NCBI RefSeq assembly: GCF_965227725.1
Contig: NZ_CBDDGH010000004.1
Span: 248,001-312,000, forward strand
Direction: 5' to 3'
From: Shimia sp965227725
GTDB lineage: Bacteria > Pseudomonadota > Alphaproteobacteria > Rhodobacterales > Rhodobacteraceae
Length of the DNA: 64,000 bases
Shown here one piece after another: positions 34,264-43,211 of this stretch. The notes beneath the pieces were generated by a model that saw nothing but the letters and a program-made list of their open reading frames with translations, did not search any database and had not been told where the DNA came from. Each line of letters opens with the position of its first letter. Position 1 is the stretch's first letter. Made by a program: the position numbers and the translations under genes.

Positions 34264-35040
34264 ATGACCCGTATCCTGATCGTTGAAAGCAACACACCTG
34301 AGCTGCTGGCGCAGAGCCGGTCCGCGGCGGCGTATTTTCTCAAGGCATTCCTCGCGCTGGCACCGCATGCGCATCTGCGGGTGGTGAGCCCCTATGCGGC
34401 GCCTTTAACCGCCGATGTCTTTGAAGGGGTGGACGGGATTGTTTTCACCGGCTCCGGTGTGGACTGGACCACCAGCGACACGCGCGCCGCGCCTTTGCGG
34501 GCCGCGATGGAGCAGGCTTTTGCCACCGGCCTGCCGGTCTGGGGATCGTGTAACGGGATGCAACTGGCCGCTTCAGTGCTGGGCGGGCATGTAGATGACT
34601 CCCCCAATGGGCTGGAATTTGGCCTCGCCTCCGGCGTGACCTTCACCGACGCGGGCAAGACGCACCCGATGTTTGCCGGTCGCACCTGTGGCCTTGCCAG
34701 CCCCTGTGTGCATTCCCATGAGGTGATCCGCTTGCCCGAAGGCGCGGTGGTGCTGGCTTCCAACCGGCATTCCGAGGTCCAGGCCATGGCCTATCAGAAA
34801 AACGGCGTGGATTTCTGGGGCGTGCAATATCACCCGGAAATGACGGCGCTGGATGTGGGCCGGATTGCCAATGCCATACATCTGAAAGAGGACCACGCCG
34901 CCATTGTGCCGGACCTGCTTTCAGCCGATGTCGATGCGGAGGCAGCACGGCGTTTGGGGGCGCGGCCTGAAGACCTTGCCCCGCAGATGCGGATGCGCGA
35001 GCTGTCCAACTGGCTCACCTATATTGGCGCACGCGCCTAG
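34264..35040 (+). CDS. Class I glutamine amidotransferase domain protein
   Basis: 258 residues, GMP-synthase-like GATase without a synthetase domain. The nucleophile is the Cys in WGSCNGMQLAAS (near residue 100) and the His/Glu pair is in VQYHPEM (near 184-190); FTGSGVDW forms the oxyanion strand. Such stand-alone domains hydrolyse glutamine or gamma-glutamyl compounds. The C-terminal about 55 residues are helical. Partner unknown; second of three genes between pheS and pheT. Confidence 0.83.
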   Translation: MTRILIVESNTPELLAQSRSAAAYFLKAFLALAPHAHLRVVSPYAAPLTADVFEGVDGIVFTGSGVDWTTSDTRAAPLRAAMEQAFATGLPVWGSCNGMQLAASVLGGHVDDSPNGLEFGLASGVTFTDAGKTHPMFAGRTCGLASPCVHSHEVIRLPEGAVVLASNRHSEVQAMAYQKNGVDFWGVQYHPEMTALDVGRIANAIHLKEDHAAIVPDLLSADVDAEAARRLGARPEDLAPQMRMRELSNWLTYIGARA

Positions 35041-35124
35041 GCTCAGACCATTGGCTTTGGTCAATAGCCTACTCCCACAAATATGTGACGTGACAGCGCC
35101 TCTCCCTTGCGTAGTGTCAGCGGC

Positions 35125-35943
35125 ATGAAACGATTTGCCCTCACCCTTGCCGCGACACTTCTTGCCCCTGCTGTTTTTGCCATGGGGCCGTGGAAAGGTG
35201 AGGTGGAACCCTGTGGCGGTGATGTGGCCTGCCCGCTGGGCGAGCGGTCCTACCACGTGATGGAACCTGAGGGGTGGGATGGGGAGAGCCCGCTGCCGGT
35301 GCTGCTGCATTTTCATGGCTGGTCACGAAACGGCGTTCACCCGCAACGCTCAGACCGGGTTGGGGCCTCCGCCAAGCGGCGTGGGGTTCTGCTGGTCACT
35401 CCCAACGGGCGCAACAAGACCTGGAGCTTTTGGCGCGCGGGCTCCGAGGACGTGCCATTTGCCGATGCCGTGCTGGAAGATGTGGCGCAGCGCTATCCCA
35501 TAGATCGCGAGAAAATTTATGTGTCGGGCTATTCATTCGGCTCCGCAATGGCGTGGCGCTATGCCTGTCAGAGCGGCAATGATGTCACCGCGCTTTTGGC
35601 GATCGCGGGCAGCGTAGACCAAGATGAGACCTGCCCGGAGGCTCCGGCCGAGGTGCGCCATGTGCATGGGTTGGCAGATACGGTGATGGATTTCCCGATG
35701 GGGCCGAGTGGCGATGTGACCTATCCGGTTGCGCTCTGGCGGCGCGAGTTGGGATGCACCGCCACCGGCGAGGATCAGGGCGACTGGCAAGCACGCAGCT
35801 TTCTGACGCTCTCGCGTACAGCCTGGGACTGCGCCGACGGGCCGGTGACGCTGGATCTGCATCCGGGGGGACATTTTATCCCCCATGGGTGGATTGGGCG
35901 GCAGCTGGACGAGCTTTTGGGCCTCGCTCCGAGCTATCCATAG
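35125..35943 (+). CDS. Secreted alpha/beta-hydrolase, PHB-depolymerase/LpqC-like esterase
   Basis: 272 residues with a signal peptide (MKRFALTLAATLLAPAVFA). The hydrolase core shows PVLLHFHGWSRNG (oxyanion region), the nucleophile elbow GYSFGSAMAWRYA (Ser near 141), HVHGLADTVMDF with the probable acid, and HPGGHFIPHGW with the catalytic His. This matches the LpqC/CE1-type esterase group including feruloyl esterases and PHB depolymerases; the actual ester is unknown. Four or more cysteines suggest disulfides. ATG 35125 chosen for the signal peptide. Confidence 0.8.
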   Translation: MKRFALTLAATLLAPAVFAMGPWKGEVEPCGGDVACPLGERSYHVMEPEGWDGESPLPVLLHFHGWSRNGVHPQRSDRVGASAKRRGVLLVTPNGRNKTWSFWRAGSEDVPFADAVLEDVAQRYPIDREKIYVSGYSFGSAMAWRYACQSGNDVTALLAIAGSVDQDETCPEAPAEVRHVHGLADTVMDFPMGPSGDVTYPVALWRRELGCTATGEDQGDWQARSFLTLSRTAWDCADGPVTLDLHPGGHFIPHGWIGRQLDELLGLAPSYP

Positions 35944-35951
35944 ACCTGCAT

Positions 35952-36020
35952 TTGCAGCAAGGCTTGCACATGAGGGCAATCTTTGTCATTGCCTGCTGCA
36001 ACAAACATGGCTTGCCATAG
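35952..36020 (+). promoter_or_regulatory. Inverted repeat and 16-codon ORF ahead of pheT
   Basis: TTGCAGCAaGGC (35952-35963) pairs with GCCTGCTGCAA (35991-36001), an 11-bp stem with one bulged A. A short ORF (ATG 35970, stop TAG 36018-36020, peptide MRAIFVIACCNKHGLP), preceded by AAGG, starts in the loop and runs through the right arm. It ends 12 bases before the pheT ATG. It could be a leader that adjusts pheT translation. It has only one Phe codon, so it is not a classical Phe attenuator. Confidence 0.4.
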
Positions 36021-36032
36021 GACACCGGACAG

Positions 36033-38432
36033 ATGAAATTCACGCTTTCTTGGCTGAAAGACCACCTTGAGACTGACGCGAGCGTCGACGAGATTGTCGA
36101 AGCGCTCACCGACCTTGGCCTTGAGGTAGAAGATGTGTTCAACCCTGCTGAGCGGTTGGCGGATTTCACGCTGGGCAAAGTGGTGCACGCAGAGAAGCAC
36201 CCCGATGCGGACAAGCTGCGGGTTTGTAAGGTGGAAACCGATGAAGGCGAGCTGCAAATCATCTGTGGCGCGCCCAACGCACGCGAAGGCATCACCGTGG
36301 TGGTGTGCAAACCGGGCATGTATATTCCCGGCCTCGACATCACCATCAGCGTGGGCAAGATCCGCGGCGTGGAAAGCTACGGCATGATGGCCTCCGAGCG
36401 CGAGCTGGAGCTGTCCGACGAACATGATGGCATCATTGAGCTGCCTTCCGGTGAGGTGGGTGACAAATTCATCGACTGGCTGGCCGAAAACGATCCATCC
36501 AAGGTCGACACGGTGATCGAAATTGCGATCACGCCAAACCGCCCCGATGCGCTGGGTGTGCGCGGCATTGCGCTGGATCTCGCAGCGCGCGGGCTCGGCA
36601 AGATGAAACCTGCCAAAACCGCAGAGATCACCGGCACCTACGCAAGCCCGATCAATGTCACCATCGATGAAGACACCGCCACCGACGGCTGCGAAGTCTT
36701 TGGTGGGCGTCTGATCAAAGGCGTGAAAAACGGCCCTTCCCCGCAGTGGTTGCAGGACCGTCTGAAAGCCATTGGCCTGCGCCCGATTTCCGCGCTGGTG
36801 GACATCACCAACTTCTTCACCTTCGACCGCAACCGCCCGCTGCACGTGTTTGACGCTGACAAGGTCAAAGGCGACCTGCGCGTTCACCGCACTCAAGGTG
36901 GTGAGACCCTGATGGGGCTCGATGAGAAAGAATACACCTTCGGCCCCGGCATGGTGGTGATCTCTGATGACAACGCCGTTGAATCCATCGGCGGGATCAT
37001 GGGTGGCCTCACAACCGGCTGCACCGAAGAAACCACCAATGTCTTCCTCGAAGCCGCAGTCTGGGATCACGTTCAGATCGCCTACACAGGCCGTGGACTG
37101 AAGATCAACACCGACGCGCGCTATCGCAACGAGCGCGGCATTGATCCGGCTTACAATATGCAGGCGCTGGATGACGCGACCCAGATGATCATCGAGCTGT
37201 GCGGCGGTGAGCCATCAGAGATCGTGACCGCTGGCACCATTCCAGATGTGTCCCGCGCCTATAAACTCGACACAGATCGTGTGCAGTCTCTGGTTGGCAT
37301 GGAAATCCCGGCGGAAACCCAGCGTGCCACTCTGGAAGCACTTGGCTTCACCTTCGAGGGCGATATGGCCCATGTGCCGAGCTGGCGTCCGGATGTGCGT
37401 GGCTCTGCCGATCTGGTCGAAGAAGTGGCGCGTATTGCCTCGCTGACCAAGCTCGAAGGCAAGCCTATGCCGCGCGCCACCGCAGGTCTGCCAGAGCAGA
37501 TCCTGTCGCCGATGCAGAAGCGCGAGCAGATCGCACGCCGCACGACCGCCGCACTGGGCTACAACGAATGTGTGACCTACAGCTTCATCGACAAAGCGGC
37601 GGCAGAGCTGTTTGGCGGTGGCTCTGATGCGACCATGCTGGAAAACCCGATCTCCAGCGAGATGAGCCATATGCGCCCGTCCCTCCTGCCGGGCCTGCTG
37701 CAGGCCGCGGCCCGCAATCAGGCACGTGGTTTCATGGATATGGCGCTGTTTGAATGTGGGGCCGTGTTCCACGGTGGTGAGCCGGGTGAGCAGGAAAACC
37801 TGCTGACCGGTATTCTGGTGGGCCGCACTGTTGGCAAAGACATTCATGGCGAGAGCCGTGGCGTGGATATCTATGATGCCAAGGCAGACATGGAAGCGGT
37901 GATGGAAGCGCTCGGCGCGCCGGCAAAGCTGACCTACAATCGCGGTGTGAATGGCTGGTGGCATCCGGGCCGCAGCGCCAAAGTAGGCCTTGGCCCCAAG
38001 AAGATCCTTGGTGCCTTTGGTGAGATTCACCCCAAGGTACTTGATGCGCTGAACATTAAGGGGCCGGTTGTGGCCTTTGCGATCCACATCGCGGAAATCC
38101 CGCTGCCACGCAAGAAATCCGCCTCCAAAGGCGCTGTCACCATGTCTGATCTTCAGGCGGTGGAACGCGATTTTGCCTTTGTGGTGGATGCGGACGTCGA
38201 AGCGCTGACGCTGGTGAATGCTGCGGCTGGCGCGGACAAAGCGCTGATTGAAAACGTGCGTGTCTTTGACGAATTCATCGGCGGCGCTTTGGGGGAAAGC
38301 AAAAAATCCCTCGCGATCACCGTGCGCCTGCAGCCCACAGACAAGACGCTGAAAGAAGCCGATATCGAGGCCGTGGCCACGAAGATCGTCGAGAAAGTCA
38401 GCAAAGCCACCGGCGGCACGCTGCGTGGCTAA
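36033..38432 (+). CDS. Phenylalanyl-tRNA synthetase beta subunit
   Basis: 799 residues. The order is an N-terminal helix-rich start (MKFTLSWLKDHLET), an EMAP-like tRNA-binding domain at about 40-150, the B3/B4 editing domain at about 210-370, B5 at about 395-470 and a catalytic-like core at about 485-680. The C-terminal FDX-ACB anticodon-binding domain (about 705-798) ends in KIVEKVSKATGGTLRG. Full length. Separated from pheS by three genes; its end overlaps the following GNAT gene by 8 bases. Confidence 0.97.
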   Translation: MKFTLSWLKDHLETDASVDEIVEALTDLGLEVEDVFNPAERLADFTLGKVVHAEKHPDADKLRVCKVETDEGELQIICGAPNAREGITVVVCKPGMYIPGLDITISVGKIRGVESYGMMASERELELSDEHDGIIELPSGEVGDKFIDWLAENDPSKVDTVIEIAITPNRPDALGVRGIALDLAARGLGKMKPAKTAEITGTYASPINVTIDEDTATDGCEVFGGRLIKGVKNGPSPQWLQDRLKAIGLRPISALVDITNFFTFDRNRPLHVFDADKVKGDLRVHRTQGGETLMGLDEKEYTFGPGMVVISDDNAVESIGGIMGGLTTGCTEETTNVFLEAAVWDHVQIAYTGRGLKINTDARYRNERGIDPAYNMQALDDATQMIIELCGGEPSEIVTAGTIPDVSRAYKLDTDRVQSLVGMEIPAETQRATLEALGFTFEGDMAHVPSWRPDVRGSADLVEEVARIASLTKLEGKPMPRATAGLPEQILSPMQKREQIARRTTAALGYNECVTYSFIDKAAAELFGGGSDATMLENPISSEMSHMRPSLLPGLLQAAARNQARGFMDMALFECGAVFHGGEPGEQENLLTGILVGRTVGKDIHGESRGVDIYDAKADMEAVMEALGAPAKLTYNRGVNGWWHPGRSAKVGLGPKKILGAFGEIHPKVLDALNIKGPVVAFAIHIAEIPLPRKKSASKGAVTMSDLQAVERDFAFVVDADVEALTLVNAAAGADKALIENVRVFDEFIGGALGESKKSLAITVRLQPTDKTLKEADIEAVATKIVEKVSKATGGTLRG

Positions 38433-38865
38433 TGCACCTCAGCCGCGACAGGCACGGGCCGATGAGGCCCATGCCATTGCGCGGCTGATTGATGCGGCTT
38501 ACCAACCTTATCGCGACGCAGGGATCGCGCTGCCGTATGTGTCCGGCGGCGTGGCAGATGCGATCGCCGCAAACCAAGTTTGGGTTCTTGAAGACGAGGA
38601 TCTGCTTGGGGTTTTGATGCTCACGCTCACTCCACCGCAAGCCCATCTGATGAATGTCGCTGTCGCGCCCAAAGCACGTGGGCGAGGCATCGGCGGGCAG
38701 CTCATTCGCTTTGCCATCGTCCAAGCGACAGAGGCAGGCTGTGGAGAAATCGCCTTAGCCACGCATGCGGAGATGCCGGAAAACGTCACGCTTTATGAGC
38801 GCTACGGTTGGCAGATCAGTGCGCGTGACAACGTACGCATCAGGATGCTGCGCAAATTACCCTAG
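38425..38865 (+). CDS. GNAT family N-acetyltransferase
   Basis: 146 residues. The acetyl-CoA motif is VAVAPKARGRGIGGQLIRFAIVQA (about 73-96) and the C-terminal motif is NVTLYERYGWQISARD. The start is a GTG overlapping the pheT end, so it is coupled to pheT translation. Substrate unknown. It converges with the LysR gene with a 4-base overlap. Confidence 0.83.
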   Translation: MANAPQPRQARADEAHAIARLIDAAYQPYRDAGIALPYVSGGVADAIAANQVWVLEDEDLLGVLMLTLTPPQAHLMNVAVAPKARGRGIGGQLIRFAIVQATEAGCGEIALATHAEMPENVTLYERYGWQISARDNVRIRMLRKLP

Positions 38866-39752
38866 CCGCGCGCCAGATGCTCAGCCAGTGTGTCAAACAC
38901 CAATCTTATCCTGCGGCTGGTGTGCAACTCGCGATGTGTCGTGAGCCAGATCGGGAAGACAATGGGCGCGATGTTGGGCAGGACCTTTTCGATCCCCTCA
39001 GTGACCTCCGCCACCTCCGCGGCCATAGGCGCGATGCCAAATCCTTGTTTGCACAGCTCCCATGCCACCAGCCCACTCTCAGACCCGATCCGGAAGTTGC
39101 TGTGAGCAATCGGAAAACCGAGAGGATGTAGATATTCAAGCATCCGGCCTACATCGCCTGAGCCTATAAAATCATGCATCTTGAGGTCCTCCAAGGCTTC
39201 TGGACGACCGCGCCGGTCCAGATAGTCCGCTGAGGCGTAGAAAAACCCTTCGGCCTCGCGCACCAAACGCGCGATCAGGTCCGGCTGATCGGGACGCACA
39301 TGACGAATGGCGATATCCGCCTCGCGCCGCATCAAATCCTGCAACTCATCTGAAGCCACGACATCTATCACCAGCTTGGGCGCCATGGCCTGCAAATCTT
39401 TCAGGATTGGCGGTAGAAGATGGGCAGAGTAGACATCTGACGCGGTGATGGCCACGCGCCCCTCAATCGTTTGGCTTTGACCAGAGGCCGCGAGCGCCAC
39501 ACGCTCTGCCGCCTCTCCCATCGCACGCACGTGGTCGAGCAGTTCCGCTCCGGCTGAAGTCAGCGAAAGCCCCCGACCCACGCGCTCAAACAACATCACG
39601 CCCAGATCTTCCTCAAGCGCGGTCACCTGTCGCCCCAAAGTTGGCTGGGTCAATCCCAAGTCTCTCGCCGCAGCGGACAGTGATCCTGTCTCCGCAGTCT
39701 TGAGAAACGCGCGGATGTGGTTCCAATCAAAAGCGGCGAGCGGATCATTCAT
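38862..39752 (-). CDS. LysR family transcriptional regulator
   Basis: 296 residues. The N-terminal helix-turn-helix is at about 10-68 (FLKTAETGSLSAAARDLGLTQPTLGRQVTALEEDLG), followed by a periplasmic-binding-protein-like effector domain (about 95-290). It is divergent from the methyltransferase at 39838 across 85 bases with AT-rich repeats (ATTTTCG twice), the usual arrangement for a LysR protein controlling its neighbour. The effector is unknown. Confidence 0.9.
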   Translation of the reverse strand: MNDPLAAFDWNHIRAFLKTAETGSLSAAARDLGLTQPTLGRQVTALEEDLGVMLFERVGRGLSLTSAGAELLDHVRAMGEAAERVALAASGQSQTIEGRVAITASDVYSAHLLPPILKDLQAMAPKLVIDVVASDELQDLMRREADIAIRHVRPDQPDLIARLVREAEGFFYASADYLDRRGRPEALEDLKMHDFIGSGDVGRMLEYLHPLGFPIAHSNFRIGSESGLVAWELCKQGFGIAPMAAEVAEVTEGIEKVLPNIAPIVFPIWLTTHRELHTSRRIRLVFDTLAEHLARG

Positions 39753-39837
39753 GCATTTTCGTATATCATAACTGCGATTTTCGGCAATTTATCTTACATA
39801 TCCGCATGACTACCTTGTGCTCGAAAGGAGTATGACC

Positions 39838-40470
39838 ATGCAAGCAACCGCAAAGTTTTGGGACGGAATCGCACAGAAATATGCAAAGTCACCGATTGGG
39901 GACATGGAGGCTTATGAGTACACGCTGGGGCGCACACGGTCTTACTTGAAAGACACGGATGTGGCGCTGGAATTGGGCTGCGGTACCGGCTCTACCGCAA
40001 TCAAATTGGCAGATGCTGTTGCCGAGATGGTGGCAAGTGATGTGTCAGGCGGGATGCTGGAGGTTGCACGTGAACGTGTGGCGGAAGCAGGAGCGCGCAA
40101 TATCAGACTTGTGCAGGCCACTCCAGACACCGCGCCTGAAGGACCATTTGATGTGGTTCTGGCGCATAACCTGCTGCACCTTTTGGACGACGCTGAGCCG
40201 TCGATCTCCGCTGTCGCCAAACGGCTCAAACCCGGCGGGTTGTTCATTTCGAAAACCCCGTGTCTCAACGAGAACATGAAATCACTGAAGTTTCGTGTCC
40301 TGAAACGCGCCATTCCGATGATGCAGTTCTTTGGCAAAGCCCCCTTTGTGCGGTTCTTCTCCATCTCGGAGCTGGAAACCATGATCACCAGCGCCGGATT
40401 TGACATCATAGAAAGCGGCAATTTTCCGGCGGATCCGCCAAGCCGGTATCTGGTGGCGCGCAAACTCTGA
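39838..40470 (+). CDS. Class I SAM-dependent methyltransferase
   Basis: 210 residues. Motif I is VALELGCGTGSTAIKL (near 43-58), then VASDVSGGMLEVAR, FDVVLAHNLLHLL and LKPGGLFISKTP. Looks like the small-molecule (UbiE/Methyltransf_11) type; the substrate is unknown. Two ATGs lie after AAAGGAG; the second (39838) has the ideal 7-base spacing, so I use it, with 39832 as alternative. Probably controlled by the divergent LysR. Confidence 0.83.
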   Translation: MQATAKFWDGIAQKYAKSPIGDMEAYEYTLGRTRSYLKDTDVALELGCGTGSTAIKLADAVAEMVASDVSGGMLEVARERVAEAGARNIRLVQATPDTAPEGPFDVVLAHNLLHLLDDAEPSISAVAKRLKPGGLFISKTPCLNENMKSLKFRVLKRAIPMMQFFGKAPFVRFFSISELETMITSAGFDIIESGNFPADPPSRYLVARKL

Positions 40471-40562
40471 TCAAACTGATTTGAAACTGCTTCGCCGGAA
40501 TGCGGGATTGGAGAGAAGGGTTTCTCGGGCTATGAACAGCCAAACACTGAGGGAGCTTTCCA

Positions 40563-41009
40563 ATGGCATTGAACGTCTATCTGTCCGGCGAAATTCACAC
40601 CGATTGGCGCGAACAAATCACCGAGGGGGCCGCAGATCTGGATGTGCGGTTCAACAGCCCGGTGACGGATCACGCGGCAAGCGATGATTGCGGCGTGGCC
40701 ATTCTGGGCGCGGAAGAGAACAAATACTGGCACGACCACAAGGGCGCGATGGTGAACGCGATCCGCACCCGCAAAGGCATCGAAGACGCTGATGTCGTGG
40801 TGGTGCGCTTTGGCGAGAAATACCGCCAGTGGAACGCCGCTTTTGATGCGGGCTATGCCGCAGCACTTGGCAAATCCATCATTGTGCTGTCGATGCCGGA
40901 TCAGCAGCACGCACTGAAAGAGGTGCATGCCGCGGCGCTGGCAGTGGCGGAGGAGCCAAAGCAGGTGGTCGAGATCCTGCGCTATGTGCTGACAAGCACA
41001 TTGCCCTAA
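40563..41009 (+). CDS. YtoQ family protein
   Basis: 148 residues. The N-terminal LNVYLSGEIHTDWREQI and the later ADVVVVRFGEKYRQWNAAFDAGYAAALGKSIIVL match the YtoQ family, which shares the nucleoside 2-deoxyribosyltransferase-like fold. The biochemical role is not established. Stands alone with a good bidirectional terminator behind it. Confidence 0.85.
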   Translation: MALNVYLSGEIHTDWREQITEGAADLDVRFNSPVTDHAASDDCGVAILGAEENKYWHDHKGAMVNAIRTRKGIEDADVVVVRFGEKYRQWNAAFDAGYAAALGKSIIVLSMPDQQHALKEVHAAALAVAEEPKQVVEILRYVLTSTLP

Positions 41010-41016
41010 GCAAAAC

Positions 41017-41043
41017 AAAGGGGGCCATAGGGCCCCCTCTTTC
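41017..41043. terminator. Bidirectional terminator between YtoQ and GST genes
   Basis: Stem GGGGGCC (41020-41026)/GGCCCCC (41031-41037) with a 4-base loop. A T-rich stretch follows on the plus strand (TCTTTCTT) and A-rich sequence precedes it, so it can end transcription from both sides. Confidence 0.8.
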
Positions 41044-41748
41044 TTATGCTTCCGGGCGTGGCGGAATATTCATGCCTGCCTGCACCGCTGGGCGGGCCAA
41101 GAACCGCTCCAGATAGGCGTTCACATTCGGGTACTCTGCCCAACCGACAAGCTCTTTGGTCTGGTAATATTCCAGCGCGTTGAGCCATGGCGCGATAGCG
41201 ATATCGGCAATGGAATAGCTTCCCGTGATCCACTCACGCCCTTCAAGCTGCTTTTCCAGCACAGACAAAAGGCGTTTTGCCTCTACGCGGAAGCGCTCAC
41301 GTGGGCGCGGGTCTTCGATCGCTGCCCCGGCAAATTTGGTGAAGTAGCCCAACTGGCCCAACATCGGGCCAACGCCGCCCATCTGGAACATCACCCACTG
41401 GATCGCCTGATATTTCTCTGCAGGCGTATTGCCGATGAGTTTGCCGGTTTTCTCCGCCAGATAGATCAGGATGGCACCGCTCTCAAACAGGGTAACGGCC
41501 TCCCCATCCGGTCCGTTCGGGTCAATGATCGCAGGGATCTTATTGTTGGGATTCAGCGCCAAAAACTCCGGGCTTTTCACATCGGCGTCGCTCAGGGTGA
41601 CCAGATGCGGCTCATAAGGCAGGCCAGTCTCTTCCAGCATGATCGACACTTTCACCCCGTTGGGCGTCGGGAAGGAATAGAGCTGCAATAGGCTGGAATC
41701 TTGCGCAGCCCAGCGGCTGTTGATCGGGTGAGTGGTGACAGTTGTCAT
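41044..41748 (-). CDS. Glutathione S-transferase (nu class, YfcG-like)
   Basis: 234 residues. The thioredoxin-like domain starts with LQLYSFPTPNGVKVSIMLEE, where TPNGVKV is the nu-class glutathione-binding signature, followed by NPNNKIPAIIDP and FESGAILIYLAEKTG. The C-terminal helical domain has SIADIAIAPWL. YfcG-type enzymes have disulfide reductase activity with glutathione. ATG 41748 has AGGAG 7 bases upstream. A second nu-class GST lies at 47.5 kb. Confidence 0.9.
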   Translation of the reverse strand: MTTVTTHPINSRWAAQDSSLLQLYSFPTPNGVKVSIMLEETGLPYEPHLVTLSDADVKSPEFLALNPNNKIPAIIDPNGPDGEAVTLFESGAILIYLAEKTGKLIGNTPAEKYQAIQWVMFQMGGVGPMLGQLGYFTKFAGAAIEDPRPRERFRVEAKRLLSVLEKQLEGREWITGSYSIADIAIAPWLNALEYYQTKELVGWAEYPNVNAYLERFLARPAVQAGMNIPPRPEA

Positions 41749-41918
41749 TGAATCTCTCCTGCTGAGGCGTTGAGGGGATACATAAGTTGATTTTCCCATG
41801 AAACCAACGCGCGGCCTATGCGAAACCGGCGCAATCTTTATAAATGGGGTTTGGGCTTGCGTGATGACTGATCCGTGCCGTTAAACTTCGCGTAAATTGA
41901 TGGACAGGGAGACGCCAC

Positions 41919-42725
41919 ATGGAAACGCTTTTTGAGAGTGCACTGGGGTTTGCCCCACTGATCGTATCGGCCGTAAAGGCACTTGTTGTTCTGGTTATCG
42001 GCTGGATGGTTGCCGGGGCCGTGAGCCGCATGGTCCGCAATCGCGTGAACAAAACACCGGAAATCGACCAGACATTGGGCAATTTTGCCGCCAGCATCGT
42101 GCGCTGGGTAATCCTTCTTATGGTACTGGTTGCCATCCTTGGCATCTTTGGCATTGAGGCGACCTCTTTGGTCGCGATGTTAGGCGCCGCGACATTGGCG
42201 ATTGGCCTCGCGCTGCAGGGCACACTAAGTGATCTTGCTGCGGGCTTCATGCTGATCCTCTTCCGCCCCTACAAAATTGGGCAATACGTGGACGTTGGCG
42301 GCACGGCAGGCACGGTCGTGGATCTGAACCTGTTTGTGACCGAGATGGTCACACCGGACAATGTACAGATCATCATCCCCAACGGTCAGGCCTGGGGCTC
42401 GATCATCACCAACTTTTCCGCTCATGACACGCGCCGCGTGGATGTGGTCTTTGGCATCGACTACGGCGATGATGCAGAGACAGCCAAGCAGATCATCCTG
42501 GATACTGCAAACGCCGACGCGCGTGTCTTGAAAGACCCCGAGGGCTGGGCACGTGTCACCAATCTGGGCGACAGCTCTGTCGACATCACCATGCGCGTCT
42601 GGTGCAAGGCAGAAGACTATTGGGAGCTGAAGTTCGCACTCACGCAGGCGGTGAAGGAAGCCTTCGACAAAGGTGGCATCTCGATCCCTTACCCACACAC
42701 GGTGGAAATCAAGCGCGAGGCCTAA
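41919..42725 (+). CDS. Small-conductance mechanosensitive channel (MscS family)
   Basis: 268 residues. Three membrane helices lie within residues 10-120. The pore helix is glycine/alanine-rich (LVAMLGAATLAIGLALQGTLSDLAAGFMLI), followed by the beta domain FRPYKIGQYVDVGGTAGTVVDLNLFVTEM and the C-terminal alpha/beta domain. Protects against osmotic downshock. AGGGAG before the ATG; a strong terminator follows. Confidence 0.93.
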   Translation: METLFESALGFAPLIVSAVKALVVLVIGWMVAGAVSRMVRNRVNKTPEIDQTLGNFAASIVRWVILLMVLVAILGIFGIEATSLVAMLGAATLAIGLALQGTLSDLAAGFMLILFRPYKIGQYVDVGGTAGTVVDLNLFVTEMVTPDNVQIIIPNGQAWGSIITNFSAHDTRRVDVVFGIDYGDDAETAKQIILDTANADARVLKDPEGWARVTNLGDSSVDITMRVWCKAEDYWELKFALTQAVKEAFDKGGISIPYPHTVEIKREA

Positions 42726-42756
42726 GGGCGGCGCCAGTTCACCATGTGTTTGCAGG

Positions 42757-42783
42757 AGGCGCCCCAAAGGGCGCCTTTTTTGC
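42757..42783 (+). terminator. Terminator of the MscS gene
   Basis: AGGCGCCC (42757-42764)/GGGCGCCT (42769-42776), 4-base loop, followed by seven or more T. Confidence 0.9.
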
Positions 42784-42828
42784 GACTGCTGAGCAAGTTG
42801 GCAAAGCGGCCACGGCCAATGCATGGTC

Positions 42829-43110
42829 TTACATCAGGATGATGTTGGACACGCCTGCCCCCCGACGCAGCGCGTGCACCTCGGCAAATTCGGGATCCTC
42901 GATCCAGGCCCTGGCGGCGTCCCGATCCGGGAAGGTGAGGATGACCGTCACGGTTGGTGCAGCGCCCTCCCCTTCGATCACTTCGGCTTCTTTGGAGACG
43001 TGCAGCGGCGCAGCGCCGTGCTTTTTCAGCGCCATGCCCGCTTTCTCGCGGTAGGCCTCAAAGCTCTCAGGGTTGGTGATGGTCAGATTTACAAAGGCGT
43101 AAGCGGTCAT
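42829..43110 (-). CDS. DUF1330 family protein
   Basis: 93 residues, ferredoxin-like dimeric alpha/beta-barrel fold. The start AYAFVNLTITNPESFEAYREK and FPDRDAARAWIEDPEFAEVHALR fit the DUF1330 group. Function unknown. GGAG lies 6 bases before the ATG. Divergent from a LysR gene that may control it. Confidence 0.82.
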   Translation of the reverse strand: MTAYAFVNLTITNPESFEAYREKAGMALKKHGAAPLHVSKEAEVIEGEGAAPTVTVILTFPDRDAARAWIEDPEFAEVHALRRGAGVSNIILM

Positions 43111-43170
43111 TTTGATCTCCGATGCTAATGTCTTGCCGCATACTTAGGTGCCGGTCGGATGTGAAAAAAC

Positions 43171-43205
43171 GATCATTGATGCAACCACTCTGTGCAAATA
43201 TGATC
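43171..43205. promoter_or_regulatory. Inverted repeat in the DUF1330/LysR divergent region
   Basis: GATCAT (43171-43176) and ATGATC (43200-43205) are reverse complements, with partly matching TGATGCAA and TGTGCAAAT arms inside. It ends 6 bases before the LysR ATG at 43212 and could be its operator. Confidence 0.35.
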
Positions 43206-43211
43206 ACCCCT

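Noticed and set aside
35934..37070. A 378-codon minus-strand frame over the start of pheT
   Set aside because: Antisense to conserved pheT codons, His/Gln-rich composition typical of shadow frames, no ribosome site.
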